Shown: positions 41,101 to 54,107 of the stretch, piece after piece
Numbering within the stretch: the stretch's first letter is position 1
Layout: every line of letters begins with the position of its first letter
NCBI GenBank assembly: GCA_032622095.1
Contig: CP136063.1
Coordinates: 30,382,987-30,446,986, forward strand
Length of the DNA: 64,000 nt
Direction of reading: 5' to 3'
Origin: Siphonodentalium dalli
Taxonomy: Eukaryota; Mollusca; Scaphopoda; Gadilida; Siphonodentaliidae
The notes under the pieces: generated by a model
Database searches by the model: none
What the model saw: the letters and a program-made list of their open reading frames with translations, nothing else
Told to the model about the DNA's origin: nothing
Made by a program: the position numbers and the translations under genes

Positions 41101-43396
41101 GACCATACGTAAACGTAATAAAGCCCACGTAGATTAAATCTGGCAGTTTGCGATACGAAATACATTTATAATAATTACCGCTTTTGAATTATACCGGTAT
41201 CGAAATTAATCGACGAAATTGATGTGACAAAGATAAAGGGAAATAAGGACATTTCTTCCTGTGCTCAAATAGAACTTGCGAAGAGGTGTTCTTTTGTGCG
41301 ACACTGTTAACATTTTCACAACATTTTTTACTCGATGCGTTTACTGGTAACACCGAAGATCTGGTCTGCTTGACAGCGTGGAAATATAATAAAATTACAT
41401 TACAAAATGCTCCAAGTTGTGTGTTGAAATTCTGCACTACATGTGGGGTGATTACAGGGTGTGCTGTATAGCTCATGGTGTGTTGCTACACAGCTAAGTC
41501 ATGTAGTCCGAAAATATCCAACGTCTGTTCAAATCTGAGATAGAAATGCTTATTTGCATAAGTTGGAGGGAATTGTGTGAGCAAATGGTAACGTCGTACA
41601 GTATAGTACAGTTCACAATCCGAAGAAACAAGTCGTGTTACAGTCATGTCACAAGCATATGGGTGCTCGTCCCATATCCCAACTAAAGAACACATGTGTG
41701 ACATTAAGAACTAACCGGCACGATAGAACATAGTGACATTAACGGATTGACAGACCCATGTCACAGTATATGTCGCAAGCATATGAACGCATGCATTTGA
41801 CACTATATCACTACGTGGGATACATACACAAAACCGCACGCGTATGTTATTGGTATCCGTATATCGAGCGATTGCGACCCTATAGGTGTCATCCTTGCGC
41901 GACGCAGGCATGCACATAATTCCCAAAATTCAGTCATACCAGAGTTAAGAATATTGTACCCAAATATACAAGTTATGTCACACCGTTATATAATCGTTAT
42001 TTGTTTGTGTGTAAAGCGTTCCTACATCAATAATTTGTACACTGCTACTACGTCAATAAATTTTCAGTCAATATATTCCAGGATATGTTAATCAACTTCG
42101 GAACGCAATGTGAAATTAAGAAGTATCCACGATTAAATACAATGTCCCACTACCAGTTGGACAGACTATTGCCATTATAACTAGTGGTTGTCGCAAGCAT
42201 GTGGATGCACTTATGACACGATATCAATGTCGCATGCTTGGTATGGAATATATACACAAAACTACATGTGTGTGTTACTGTTGTCAGTATATCGGACGAG
42301 TTCAATGGCGTAGGATAGCACAATCTGCCAAAAAACAGTATTATTCTCATTAAAAGACGCATGCATGATTATCATACACTGTCGGCCAGTAACAATCATG
42401 CAACTGGGTCTGTTTACCACACGCTCGATCGATATATTATAACTGACTCTTCCCCACCGATGTCTCTATATCCCTTCAAGATACATGTTGCCTAACACTG
42501 TTTCTTGAGTGAAAGTGCTCAATTTCAGGTAAAAAACGCATAGATTTAACCATAAAACCTGCATTTTAGTAACTTCATTTGTATTCTTCTTGCGATAATT
42601 GTCATATCTGCTTCAAAATAACACGGACACCAAACACCATCAGCACCAAAATTCAGTCATACACGTAGTGGAGAATACTGTACCCAATTACTGGTTGTGT
42701 AAACATTTTAAGGCTTTATTTTTTGTACACTGCGCTACTACGTCAATAATGCAATGTTCAGTCCATATGCCAGGATCCATTAATCGATGTCGCAACCATG
42801 TGAGCGCCCCTTCCGGAATATCGACGTACCCAAACTCTAGAACGCATGCAATGTGAAATTAAGAATTAACCACAATTGAACATAGAATACCACTAACGGA
42901 TTGGCAAACTATTGCCATATACTGTATGTCGCACGCATATGGACGCACTTGACACGACATCAATATCGCACGCTTGGTACGGAATATATACACAAAATCG
43001 CATGCGCGAGTTACTGTTGTCGTATATCGGACGAGTGCAGTGGCATAATGATCGCAAGATCAGTCAAATACAAACTGGTATCCTTACGCGACGTATGCAA
43101 GTATGTCATATACCAGGGGGAACTAACACACATATGCGGCTGTTAATAACACATTGGAACGGCATATTCTAACTGACCCTTCCCCACAAGTGTCTCTACA
43201 TCCCTGCATTATGGATGTTGATCAACACGGTTTCTTTCATGAAAGTGCCAAATACATATAACGATATATACCCATAGATTTAATCACACAACCTGGAAAT
43301 TGTTAGTATTTTATTCACTGTCTGTATTTTTCCTGCAATATTTGTGTATCCTCTTAATGCTGGGAGCTGCATTCTTGTGGTATTAAAGACCATGTT

Positions 43397-43456
43397 CCAG
43401 TGCCTTCTCTTATATAGGAAGCCTCGTATATGTAAGAGAATGCGTTGGCACAGGGT
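43397..43456. repeat. Short fold-back, copy 1 (copy 2 at 48068-48162)
   Basis: CCTTCTCTTATATAGG faces TATATGTAAGAGAATGCGTTGGCACAGGG; the same arms (TGTGCCAATGTATTCTCTTATATA / AAAGAGAATGCATTGGC) occur around 48078-48152. Confidence 0.55.
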
Positions 43457-45033
43457 TTTTCGTAATATTTCCGGAAACTCAAGTTATGACATTGTTAAAT
43501 TTAGTAGACACCACGCACTATCAGCATCAAAACTCTAATAGCAGGTAGCGTTGAGAACACTGTACACAATTACTGGTTATGTCATAAGTGTAAGGCCGTA
43601 TTATATATTTTAATGCACTCTCACATTACCCATTTTCACACTGCGCTGGTACACCAATTAAGGATTTTCAGTCTCTATTCTAGTATGAGTTGATCAATGT
43701 CGCAACCATTATTACCATATGTTCGTCCATTCTGGAATATCGACATACCCAGTCTGAGTGAACGTCGACTCAATATTTGAAATATAGAGTCTGGAGCTTA
43801 TGTAGCCAAAACCATTTCTATTCAGCGAAGAGCTTCCCCAAAATGACGTCACGGATTTAAAAAAATACATCGATGATTGACAGGTGTCCCCACGTGTTAT
43901 TTGTTGTGCTTCGCAATAGTAATGGCCTGTGTCGCAACATAAAATTACAGCAGATAATATTTGTCGTGTGTGCGACTATTCTTTTTCGGGAGATGAACTC
44001 GCTGCATCACCCGGAAAGCTGCATCCGAGAGCAAAAAATAAGGTCGTCATCAAAAATGATGCTTTAGAACTATTTAAAAGCATAACATTAAGTCATTTCC
44101 TCGGTGTTAACTTTCAGATGATTTTTTTACGACAAATAATTTGATTTGCAAACCATGGCGTAATAAAGTAAATCAAATACACGGACGTGAGTGAGTTCTA
44201 TTTATATTTATGGGAGGCCAAGTTGGTACCATGCGCAGGCCCATCTATCAGGTCTAGCACATCCTTCAAATTAATCCGAATCGTACCGAATATATAATTT
44301 CGAAGCCATTGTTTCTGTCTGTTGTATTTGCAAGCATCGCTTTCGATCGGAGAAATTCCGCTCTGTTACTCCGCCCACTGACACTTGTTTATTAACCCAT
44401 ACGGTTTCATTGGACGGAAAATAATTTACGCAATCAATCAGATTACGGAATCCCGAGGACTTGGAAATGAGATTTCGATGTTATCCGTCAGACCTTATAT
44501 TCAATGTTGTAATGAATATTTAGGTATGAGTTTACTCAGACTGCGACATACCCAACTATGGAACGCATTGTGAAATTATGTAATAACAACATTGAACTTC
44601 CTACCACTAATGGGTAGACAGACTATTTCCATAGTGTATGTCGCAAGCATATGAAAGCACTTGCCACCATATCAATATCACTCGCTCGGTATGAAATATG
44701 TTATACAAAACCGCATGTGTGTGCTCGTTTCGTTATCTGACAAGTGCAATGACGTAATGATAGCTTGACCTGTCAAATACACTTCCACGATCGCACATAA
44801 TTTCATAAACATTCCGGAAGTCCACACCGCATCTTAACATATTTTCAATGTGTCTGTTCCTGCATGTGCAATGGAATTGTGAAATTGCCAGTTTGAAACT
44901 GAATTGTTTTCCGATTTTAATGCAATTGCTTGTAGCTACAGGTACCTGCTTAAATATAACTGACACCACAAACCGTCAATATCAAATCACAATCATACCA
45001 AATTGAGCTGAGGACACTGCTACCAATTTCTGG

Positions 45034-45150
45034 TATACCACGATGCCAGTCTTATTAAAACTAGACCTAACTTTCATTACTTTCAACTTACGTTGAGAGT
45101 TGACTGTAAGGAAACCTTGGTCTAGTTATTACTAGACTGCCACGATGCTA
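45034..45150. repeat. Small inverted repeat
   Basis: CCACGATGCCAGTCT..ACTAGACC and GGTCTAGT..AGACTGCCACGATGC bracket the segment; the outer CCACGATGC is in direct orientation and may be a target duplication. Confidence 0.4.
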
Positions 45151-45560
45151 AAGCTGTAGTTTTATGTTGGTTATACTGAGTAAATACGTCAATCATTTTC
45201 CACAGCACTACTGCATCAATAAAGGATCTTTCAGGACGTGTTCATCAACGTCACAACTGTATGGACACACCTCCCAAAATATTGAAACATCACGAGTCTG
45301 GAACACATTGTTAAGAATAGAAATGACCAAATTAGCAGACTCTTGCCATCGTGTATATCGCAAGCATATGGACGCATGTGCCACTACCGGTATATCAATA
45401 TGAAACGTTGGTATGCAATATATACACACAACTGATTACGTGTTTTCCTGTCGTCGGTTTACCATATGAGTGCAAATGCGCAAAGATAGTACAATTTTCT
45501 GCACGAACAGTGAAATACCTCATGCGTTATTGTTATGGGATCGCATGAGTTTCATAAACT

Positions 45561-46375
45561 TGGGGCCATAGCACCGATGTATGTTCTTTCTTTGAATGTC
45601 TAATTCAACATAATAATTGCTGTTTGCAGTCATGTTTCAGGAACTTATATAGCTATAGTAGTATATGTACCCTGATGTATGTAAGGCAAAATTATAGTAA
45701 ATATTTGTATGTAGAGGATCTCACATGAGTTTATATTTTGTAAGGAATCTATCAATCGAGATAACTAAATTCGATTTGAGCCGAGGTTCACCGAGACTCA
45801 AATAGAATTTAGTGGATGAAGTTGATAAATTATGTATAAAGTAGAATGAGTTTGATATACCTTTTACCACATGATCAAATAAATGTGAAACGCGAAACAA
45901 CAAAGTATTCATTGAATAAAACTATCATAAACGTCAGCAACCGCAAGTCATTTAAATAATGACGTGACGTCATCGCACGTGCTAATATTACACGGGTGTC
46001 TTACCAATAATTATGAACCTGGTTTTGTGAGTTAATTATGTGATAAACTGTGATATTAAACGTTCGTTGAATAACAGGAAATAGTGCCAGGAGACCCTTT
46101 ACTTCCGGTCTGTCTATTTACACTCCATATATTATGTCTTCCAATATTTTTCCAACCAGCTATAATCATGAAGAGTTTGAAAAGTTATGTCATTATATAT
46201 ACACCATTAAATACATCAAAGTGTCTTGATTTATCTGGGACTATTTCTTTACACGCGCAAACAATGCACAGTTACATGAAAAGTCACCCCATGTCTTATA
46301 GAAGCCAATGTTAGTTTTGCGTCCCATTTGTTAATTTAAGTAGGTTTTGTCGAGGCTTTAGATCATGTAATAAAT
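45561..46375. other. Intergenic; nothing recognised
   Basis: AT-rich; short frames only. Confidence 0.35.
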
Positions 46376-46535
46376 ATAATCTATAACTCGTCCCCAGAGT
46401 ATAGGCTATAGCGGAATTTTCAAAACTCGTCCACTACATTAGGTCAGGACCTCAACAAAGGCTCGTCCAGTTCTAATTTATATTCTGGACTCGTTCTGTA
46501 AATTCCGCAATAAACTGGGGACTCGTTGTAGATGC
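46376..46535. repeat. Small TIR-like element with ACTCGTCC motifs
   Basis: ACTCGTCCCCAGAGTATAGGC..GCGGAATTTT on the left is matched in inverse by AAATTCCGCAATAAACTGGGGACTCGT on the right. Further ACTCGTCCA / GGACTCGTT motifs lie inside. Confidence 0.5.
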
Positions 46536-48067
46536 TCTCTTTATTGCACACCCTGATCCCTGGAACATGACAAATGTGGCAAGAATGAAAAAATACCAAC
46601 CGGTTTGATGGAAGTATCTCATTCTGATAACAATATATTGCTTTATAGGAGAATTTGAATTTAGTTCAAAATAATATGATCATACTGTTGGCCCAATATT
46701 TTATTAATCAGAAGGCAATCACATCACCCAGGAGTCGTCATGTCTTTTCATTGCACTTTCTGTTAGACATTATATGTACAGCCACCTTCAAATGTAAATT
46801 ATGACACTTTCAAATGTAATAGATTTACATTCTCCAGAATTGAAGCAGTGTATATTTTCCTTAGAACAAGTGGATCAATACCCTGTACTTTCATAAGATG
46901 TTAACTTTTGCACTGAATAATAAATACACATCAGCTTCCTTGAGTTAATTCCTTGTTACCTCAGGACAAGAATCACTATAATGTGTGCACATATTACACA
47001 TGTGTGCCTCCACGCCAAAAGTATCAATTGCACACATGACTACCTCCAATATAATTTAGAATAGATGGTGTATTTTCTGTTATCCTGTTTTCTCATCATT
47101 TCCCTTTCTAGTAGTATTATAAGGGAGCTGAAGTTTGTGTCCTTGGTGTTGATATTGTCTTTGTGTGTGACTAACATTCCAAGAAGAAAGCCCACAGAAA
47201 ATAGTGGATTTGACATTTGTCTCATCATAGTCAGGATACAACAGTTCCATTTAATCCCTGATTGTGAATTTTAATTTTACAACTGTCCACAAAAATTGTC
47301 TGATGCCTTTTAAAAATGTATTCAGAACCAGTAAATGTCAGATCACAGAGTTGAACTTCTGATAGTTGACATAGTTCTATAGTTATATGTGTGATAAGCA
47401 GGATGTAGATCCAAAATATCCCTGAAAATAGAAAATAAAACACTTTAAGTATACAATAATAGAACATACACAATACAGACATGATTTTAACAAGTGTGGT
47501 TGCACAACTAATCAATTGATCAAGTGTATGCTGCATTTTACATGTAAGTACTATGGCTTCTTTTCATGGAGTTTGAACTGTTAAATAAAAGGAACGACTG
47601 ACAGTCCTTTTTTATGCCAAGCAGTTTGAACTACCGAGTACAACCATGTAAATTTTGCTGACATCTAAAAGCATTGTTGTCAACATTAAAAATAAACAGT
47701 AGTAACTACTACTGTAGCTGGGATACCAGGAGTTTGCTTTAATGAGGGTTAAATAATTATTGTGCCTACAAGTCATCCAAGCTAATTATTAGTGTCTCTT
47801 TGATTTGCCGCACCTACCATATTCCATGAGACAGTTCCCCCCACATATATTCTAAGCTGATGACAAACACTCTTTATTGCTAATTATTAGTGCCACTTTA
47901 AAATCATCTGAGAAACACAGCACCTATCCTACGACAATCCATGGGTCACGTTACAGTACTCAGGGCTGTGTATTAATTTTCCTACATATATTAGCTTCTA
48001 AGCTGATACTACTTAGGCGATGCTATATTATTAACCCTTTCCTAACTGGAGCTTCCTGAAATTTTGC
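46536..48067. other. Intergenic; weak direct duplication near 47780-48000
   Basis: GCTAATTATTAGTGYC occurs at about 47780 and 47879, with similar text following each. No gene is seen. Confidence 0.35.
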
Positions 48068-48162
48068 AAAAACCCTGTGCCAATGTATTCTCTTATATAT
48101 GCGAGTCGCCAATGTGGCACGTCACCTACTAGTATAAAAGAGAATGCATTGGCCAAGTCTTT
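48068..48162. repeat. Short fold-back, copy 2
   Basis: See 43397-43456; AAAACCCTGTGCCAATG heads the left arm here and trails the right arm there. Confidence 0.55.
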
Positions 48163-48291
48163 CCCAGGAAAAGGGAGCGATTGCTCCCACACCTATAATT
48201 ACTGGCAATATTTTATTCGCAGGTGCCAAAATTTGCACTTGTCAAAATGTTCACGATCACTGTAATAGTTGATTAAGGTATATACATGTAG

Positions 48292-48658
48292 GCTGGACAA
48301 AACAAGTGTCCACTTAACCGCGGTGCGGTTAGCGTTGCCACCGCGGCCGAAATGCAACTACACTGCGGCTCCACCGGCTAACAACAGTTGGGCTGCGGTG
48401 TACTTGCCATTCGGCCATGGTGTAGTTGCCGCGGTGTACGTTCATTAAACTGAAAAAAGATGATACAAACCCGAAATCTAACCACGATGTACATGCCATT
48501 CGGCCGCCTTGTAGTTGCCTTTCGGCCATGGTGTACTTGCCGCTCGGCTGCAGTGTACTTGCCGTTCGGCCGCGGTGCTCAACTGCAGTTTCAAACTCTG
48601 ACACCGCGACCGAACGGCAAATACACCGCGGTGCCAATGGACACTTGTTTTGTCCAGC
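48292..48658. mobile_element. GC-rich TIR element with 30-bp subrepeats
   Basis: GCTGGACAAAACAAGTGTCCA at the left end is perfectly inverted at the right end, 367 bp apart. The inside is far more GC-rich than the surroundings and holds about eight variants of a ~30-bp unit (TTGCCGTTCGGCCGCGGTGTAC). Overlapping frames on both strands are a by-product of the repeats. The target duplication is not resolved. Confidence 0.75.
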
Positions 48659-49873
48659 GGGGTATTTATAACCTTTCCAATCAGTTAAATTATGGCATGT
48701 GAAAAGTTTAACTGGACATATGTCTATCCCACAATTCTACAGGTATTATTTTTTGTTTTGCCTTATATGATTGAGGATTATCAACCATTACTTAAACAGT
48801 TGCTAGTTTGCTACTATGATGCTAATAAGACATATATCTTTCAAGCTAAGTTTGCAGCGGTACAAGTAATTTAAAATGGTTGAGTTTTAACATGTACATG
48901 TATGTTTCCATGGTACTAGTAACTGCGATGAACAGTGGCTTGTCACTGGGGAGCCACTGACCATGCACATGAGAAGTTAAATGTACTTTGAGAAAAGTTC
49001 TACTTGTGTGAAACGAAAGGAGAACAATGTAATTGTACTTGCTCTCACTGATCGTTCAGTTAGCTGACTAAACAATAAAAGAATTGAAGACAGACCAATT
49101 GGGTTTTAACATATTAAACCACAAATCATGTATGGTAGCGATTTCGCATTCAGTAAGTTAATCCATTTTTATATCTCAGCATACACATGGATAGGCCTAC
49201 ATGTACATGGGGAAACTAAAAAAATGCATGGTTATAAATGATCATGATGGAAGGCTTGCATGTTAGTTGTTTCGGTTTAATGTATAGTGTTTTCACAATG
49301 GAGTTGTGTTAAACATTTGTTTTGTATTTATAACAGGTAGAGGCAAAAGTGTGTAACGCTAAATGTTCGGCAAAAACATTATCGCTGTCGAGGAAAAAAA
49401 ATTAGGTTTGAGGTCCTGAACGTGGATTTTGGTCAGTCGAAACATGGAAGTTTTTTTGTTTTTGGCCTTTATATATGTACCGGTACTGGTGCATGCAGTA
49501 TATTTACATGTATGTTGTGCATGGCGGTTCTCAAATATATTCAACATCGATTAAGAACTGTATCTGTAGCTGCGTAAATTTAAAACTGAGCGAAAAATAA
49601 TAATGTTCATACATGAGTGTCAGAGAGACTATTATAATATTACAAATATTAGGATGAAAGTTAAAAAAAATAATAGCTGGATCCAACAGGATCCAAGACA
49701 ATTCCCGCAACGTACGGTATTTCCTTGCAATCATGATTAACCTGAAGATGAAGTGTATAAAAATACTAGTAGTGTGACGGTGAGGCCATTTGGTATTGCA
49801 GAATAGCAGAATGGGTAATAATCACAACCCAAAGGGTTGTTTTACAGTAACATAAGCGACGCAAGTATAGTTG
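48659..49873. other. Intergenic; nothing recognised
   Basis: Contains several TACATGTA octamers (48895, 49198, 49505) and one TACCGGTA (49478) but no coding signal. Confidence 0.35.
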
Positions 49874-50226
49874 TGACGTCAGTAATTTCTATACCCTATC
49901 AACATGAAAAAATTGTTTTTACATCCGGGCGATTCAGACCTATGGGGCCTATGGTGGCCGCCATGTTGGAATAGAATTGTCAAATTAATAAAACGAATTT
50001 ATTTTTCTTCTTCGACCAGCCTCCCTATAGCAACACTATTAAATTTGAAAAACAAAATCAACCTTATTCAAAATTAAATGCTTAATGTGGATTTAGCTGA
50101 CGCGGGCGCATAGCATTCGGCAAACCTCGCCAGATTCCGTACCGTTACAGTTAGAATATTACGTCCCCTGGCAGGCCATAGCAACGTTGGAAATGATGAC
50201 GTAATTTCGTTACAAAATGGTGGCGC
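49874..50226. promoter_or_regulatory. Candidate host promoter: CRE and YY1-type motifs
   Basis: TGACGTCA (49874-49881), GCCGCCATGTTG (49957-49968, YY1-like), TGACGTAA (50197-50204) and AAAATGGTGGCG (50215-50226, YY1-like on the other strand) fall within 350 bp. Such clusters are typical of TATA-less metazoan promoters. No first exon with coding sequence was recognised downstream, so the gene served, if any, is unknown. Confidence 0.3.
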
Positions 50227-52289
50227 TCTCTTGTTTGCGAAATTTGAAATGGAATTGCTTGTTATTGTTATCGCTCGTATTTTAAATGTACAACGGTATC
50301 ACAGCACGTAAGCGTTGAGAACAAACGAGAAACCACAAGCGAAGATAGCACTACGAGCCAATTACTGAAATGACTTTAGAGTCATTTTGAAGCAGTCAAA
50401 AGAAGAAGAAGAATAACAACAACATGTCAACAACAACAACTTGTTAAGTTGTTTTGAAGTTGAAGTGAACTGTGTTCAAAGTGAAAATCAGTCAGTCGGA
50501 AAGAAACTCAATGACGAATCTGTGACTGAAAAAAATATGAAAATGAAGGTCACTGGAATGGAATGTGGACTGGTCTGTGCAGACTGCTCACCACGGCGAT
50601 TTGACTTGTTCTGTTATTGTTCAATTTTAAGTCTGTTTTCACCTGGACTGGTTTAGTGGTTAGACTTAGAGTTTCAACTGCAAGCATCAAATCGTTCAAT
50701 CTACTAACTACTTCTCTAAATAGTAAATTTAATTGTTAATATCTAACACTGTCATGTCAAACCTCAACTTGGGTCAAGGAAATCAGAAAATGGACATTTT
50801 AGAGCTGACTGATTTACTATACACAGTATAGTTCAATCATGAACCGTTGAACGTAGCGCGTAGCTGGAACTTGTGCCAGTTGTGGACGCAATAATCGGTG
50901 AAAGCGTTCATGTGGCTTACTAATCTAATAATATTAGGATTGTATTAGTCAATTTAGTGATTACAGATTACTAAATTTAGTTATCAACGACTTCAGCCTC
51001 ACCCACTCACTGTGAATGTGACTCAGGTCAAAATACAATTCTAGCCATCTACAGTCGACAGACTCGACACACAGATGTAACAAACATGTGAAGCCCAGTG
51101 AATTGGTGACTAACAAAGTGAGTCATTTATCTTCTTGTTGAGTGAAGGAAAAGAAAAACATCTCCCAATCCCACTTGGTCTCGGCACTGGTGAGAGGTGA
51201 GAGGATATGCTTCCGGGCCAACTTTCCATCTGTGTGTGTGAATTCTGTTTCCTGTGATGGACACATCAAGTTAAATTTAATAATTATATTGCACGGTGAT
51301 TAGTTTAAATAGCATTCACACATATTAAATAATTCATGATTTTAACACTGTTCTCGATTTAAACCTTAAGCATAAAGCGGGAGCTTGATCAGCATGGCTA
51401 GCATATATATATTAACTAGTGGCTATTTGTGGAAAAATTATTAAATATAGCCCTGCGAACTTGCTATTGTCGACTTGACACATTGGGATTGGAATAATAT
51501 GTTGAACTGTCACGACCTTCTAGTTATACATGTACATGACTAATGTAGTAATGAGGCAATCATATAAATGTTTAATCTAGTAGCATTTTCTCAGACCATG
51601 CCATGAACATCTATGTATCTATGCCTGTCAAAAATAATGCCATTCCTGCCGAGCAATTATTAAAATGTTCATATACAGTAGATATACTATCAGATGCCTA
51701 TTAACCAATAGTGTCAGCATGTGTCGCATGATTAGTAATTTTAGATAAAATTCTCAACGATCATTAAGTTTTTTGGCAAAGAGACATATATAGAATTAAA
51801 TTGAAATCGAATTAAATAGAATTAAATTTCCATCAATATTGTTAATTTCAGTCTAGGTCTCCGCTATCACTATTGTTGACCATCACAATGATTAGACATC
51901 TGAGAGTACGATAAAAGCTCACAAAAGTCACGAACAAGCATGCAATCTCGAGCTGGGACCACCCTTAATACTTGTTTCTTATCATCTACTTCACAGAAGG
52001 GGTCACCCCTAAGTAGTAACCATATAGGAAATGCACCAAACATATCAATATTGCACAATGACATCAGTTTGTTTGATCTAAAATATTTATCCACTCCAGC
52101 CCCAAAACAAAAGTCATTTGGCAAATTATCTCATTCATTTTTGAAGTGCCTATCATCTACTGAAGTTGGATCCTACCACAGGCCATAACTTATGTCTCAT
52201 TGAGTCATTGTGCCCCATCCACGTAACCCGTTTTCATAAAAATGTATTCAGTATTATATGTAAATTTATCCAATAAAGATATTTTTCCC
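50227..52289. other. Intergenic or untranslated; nothing recognised
   Basis: AAGAAGAAGAAGAATAACAAC and AACAACAACAACTTG simple tracts near 50400-50440; a short frame (50441-50656) has no recognisable domain. Confidence 0.35.
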
Positions 52290-52744
52290 TTAAAGGTCCT
52301 CAATCCGAATCAATAGTCCCCATATCATCAGATTCCAACAACAAGAAGATTTTTTGAAATGCCGCTTCAGTTGACAGAATCGATTAATTGCTCCAAAAAA
52401 ACTGCAGTCAATTATAGCATAAAATTGACAAAAACTTGTAATTTATCAACTTTTTGCTCAACGAATATTGCTGATTTGTCAAACATCTGACACACACACA
52501 AAAAAACAGTTGATTTTAGAATTATCCATATTCATCTGCAATTTGGTCAGAAAAAGTATTCTCGTCTGCTGTTTACTGGCCAATGCTGGGCCACCTAAAA
52601 TTAAAATGATAGATTTTAAAAATCGGTATCTGATCACTCTGAGCTTTGATTTTGTGGGTTCCTCGACTTGAATCAAATATTGTTCACCTCCGAAGTCAAG
52701 GAAATAATAATATGCGAGGGTTAATTCGGATTGAGTACCTTTAA
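52290..52744. mobile_element. TTAA-flanked MITE, family C, complete
   Basis: TTAAAGGTCCTCAATCCGAAT at the left and ATTCGGATTGAGTACCTTTAA at the right; 455 bp, no coding capacity. Homologous to 63004-63347 and 12195-12705. Confidence 0.75.
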
Positions 52745-52999
52745 AATTGCAAAAATTAAATAAAATAATTTTGCCTTGAAAATTGGTCGCTTGGACAGAT
52801 TCAACCTTCACCTGGTGATTGCATTTTGAAGAAATATAGTAAAATGTGCTATATGGCTAATATCGCTTGACTGGCACCATGGATATTGGTCTGGAAATTA
52901 GAGAAATGTTAGAGGCAATATCTCACTCTGACCCATGTCTATCTGTGGCCCACATTCCTCTACATCTGGTGCTGCAAATAGGTTTATTTGTACCTAAAT

Positions 53000-53289
53000 A
53001 TTCACATATGTTCATAAGGTTTGCTATTCTGGGCGTATTTATACCAAGTAGTTATTATTACCACGATTTTAAAGTTATCCATCTTTATCTGGAAGACCGC
53101 CCGTTTGATCTCGTCCTTATGGCACGATCAGGCCCAGAAACAATAAAAATAGCAAAATGCAAAGATCGATATCTAATTAGTCTGAGCTTTGATTGGTGGG
53201 TTCCTCGACACTAATCAAATATCCCCCCCCCCCACCGAAACCAAAGAAAGAGTAATTTAGCAGCGTCTTATCGGATTGAGTACCTTTAA
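53000..53289. mobile_element. MITE family C, right part
   Basis: Ends TCGGATTGAGTACCTTTAA and shares CTGAGCTTTGATTGGTGGGTTCCTCGAC with the 52290 copy. The left end is not found; it contains a run of about 11 C. Confidence 0.6.
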
Positions 53290-53489
53290 GTTATTACCTT
53301 CATAAAAAGAGTTTTATGATAAAGAACCCTCTCAAAACTTTAGAATATAGAATGAACTTCAAAATAACAAGTTATAAAAACCTTCTGAATATCGAGGAAT
53401 ATAGAGAACCTTGGGAATGGCGAAACTTCGGTATAATGAAACTTTGGGAATAGCGAACCTTTGGACATATTTTTGAATTATTTAATTTA

Positions 53490-53910
53490 ATTTCAAAAAT
53501 TGAAATGGTTCAACACCGAGCAGTCAGATATATCTTCAATATTTACAACTACCCAAGCAGCCCCACAAACATGTTAAACATTCTTAAATGGCCTAGCTAC
53601 TCTTAGCAGTAGAAGAGACTTCTCCTCTGGTATCCTCTTCCATAAAATCAGATATAATCATGTAAACATCACTGACTCTGCTCCACTAACACCCACACGA
53701 GACCACAAACTTCTCCGCCCCTTCTATCGACCGAAATACCTCAGCACTTCCTTCTATCCCCGAACTATTTCTCTCTGGAACAAAATCCCAACCGATACTG
53801 CAAATATTCAAGACACATCATTGTTTAAGGATGCCCTCCACAGTCACTTATATGAACCCGGTAAGAGCAAGCAGGGCTCCTCCACAAAACCACCACCAGC
53901 GTCAAAATAA
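53490..53910 (+). pseudogene. LINE ORF2 C-terminal relic
   Basis: Conceptual translation gives the end of a CR1/Jockey-type ORF2: IEMVQHRAVRYIFN, then (after a 1-nt shift near 53594) SRRDFSSGILFHKIRYN, then FYRPKYLSTSFYPRTISLWN and SLFKDALHSHL, with a stop at 53908-53910. These match the conserved 'RRAARFV..', 'SFFPRTI..WN' pattern of such LINEs. About 150 bp of 3' tail follow, ending in TGTAGATGTAGATG repeats, the kind of 3' microsatellite used by these elements. Heavily 5'-truncated; a different lineage from the 37.4-38.6 kb fragment. Confidence 0.75.
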
Positions 53911-54107
53911 TGGTACATAAATTCCAAATGCTCTTGATTTTAATAACAAACAAAAAAACAAAAATTCTTTTACCCATGTAATTATATTTTATTCATGCGC
54001 CCCCTAATAATCCTCAGTTCATTGAGGGTATGGGGTATACTGTAGATGTAGATGGAGTGACATGTCGCCGTCCTACGGTCCATATATACGTACTGGCGTG
54101 ATCGTAT

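Larger units (their letters stand above)
41640..45560. repeat. Degenerate long-period (~740 bp) array
   Basis: A core reading TATGTCGCAAGCATATGGACGCAC..CACGATATCAATGTCGC..TTGGTATGGAATATATACACAAAACCGCATG recurs in the same orientation near 41768, 42190, 42927, 44637 and 45355; an upstream companion (GTCGCAACCATGTG..GGAATATCGACATACCCA) recurs near 42788 and 43700. Intervals near 740 bp, or multiples, suggest tandem duplication followed by indels. No coding capacity. Confidence 0.65.

Noticed and set aside
43929-44144. Possible small exon with ICRVCDYSF zinc-like motif
   Set aside because: A single CxxC pair, no matching partner residues, no clear splice sites and it lies in a repeat array; too weak to call.
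48329-48702. Overlapping frames of ~80-100 codons in the GC-rich segment
   Set aside because: By-product of 30-bp repeats without in-frame stops inside a TIR element; frames exist on both strands.
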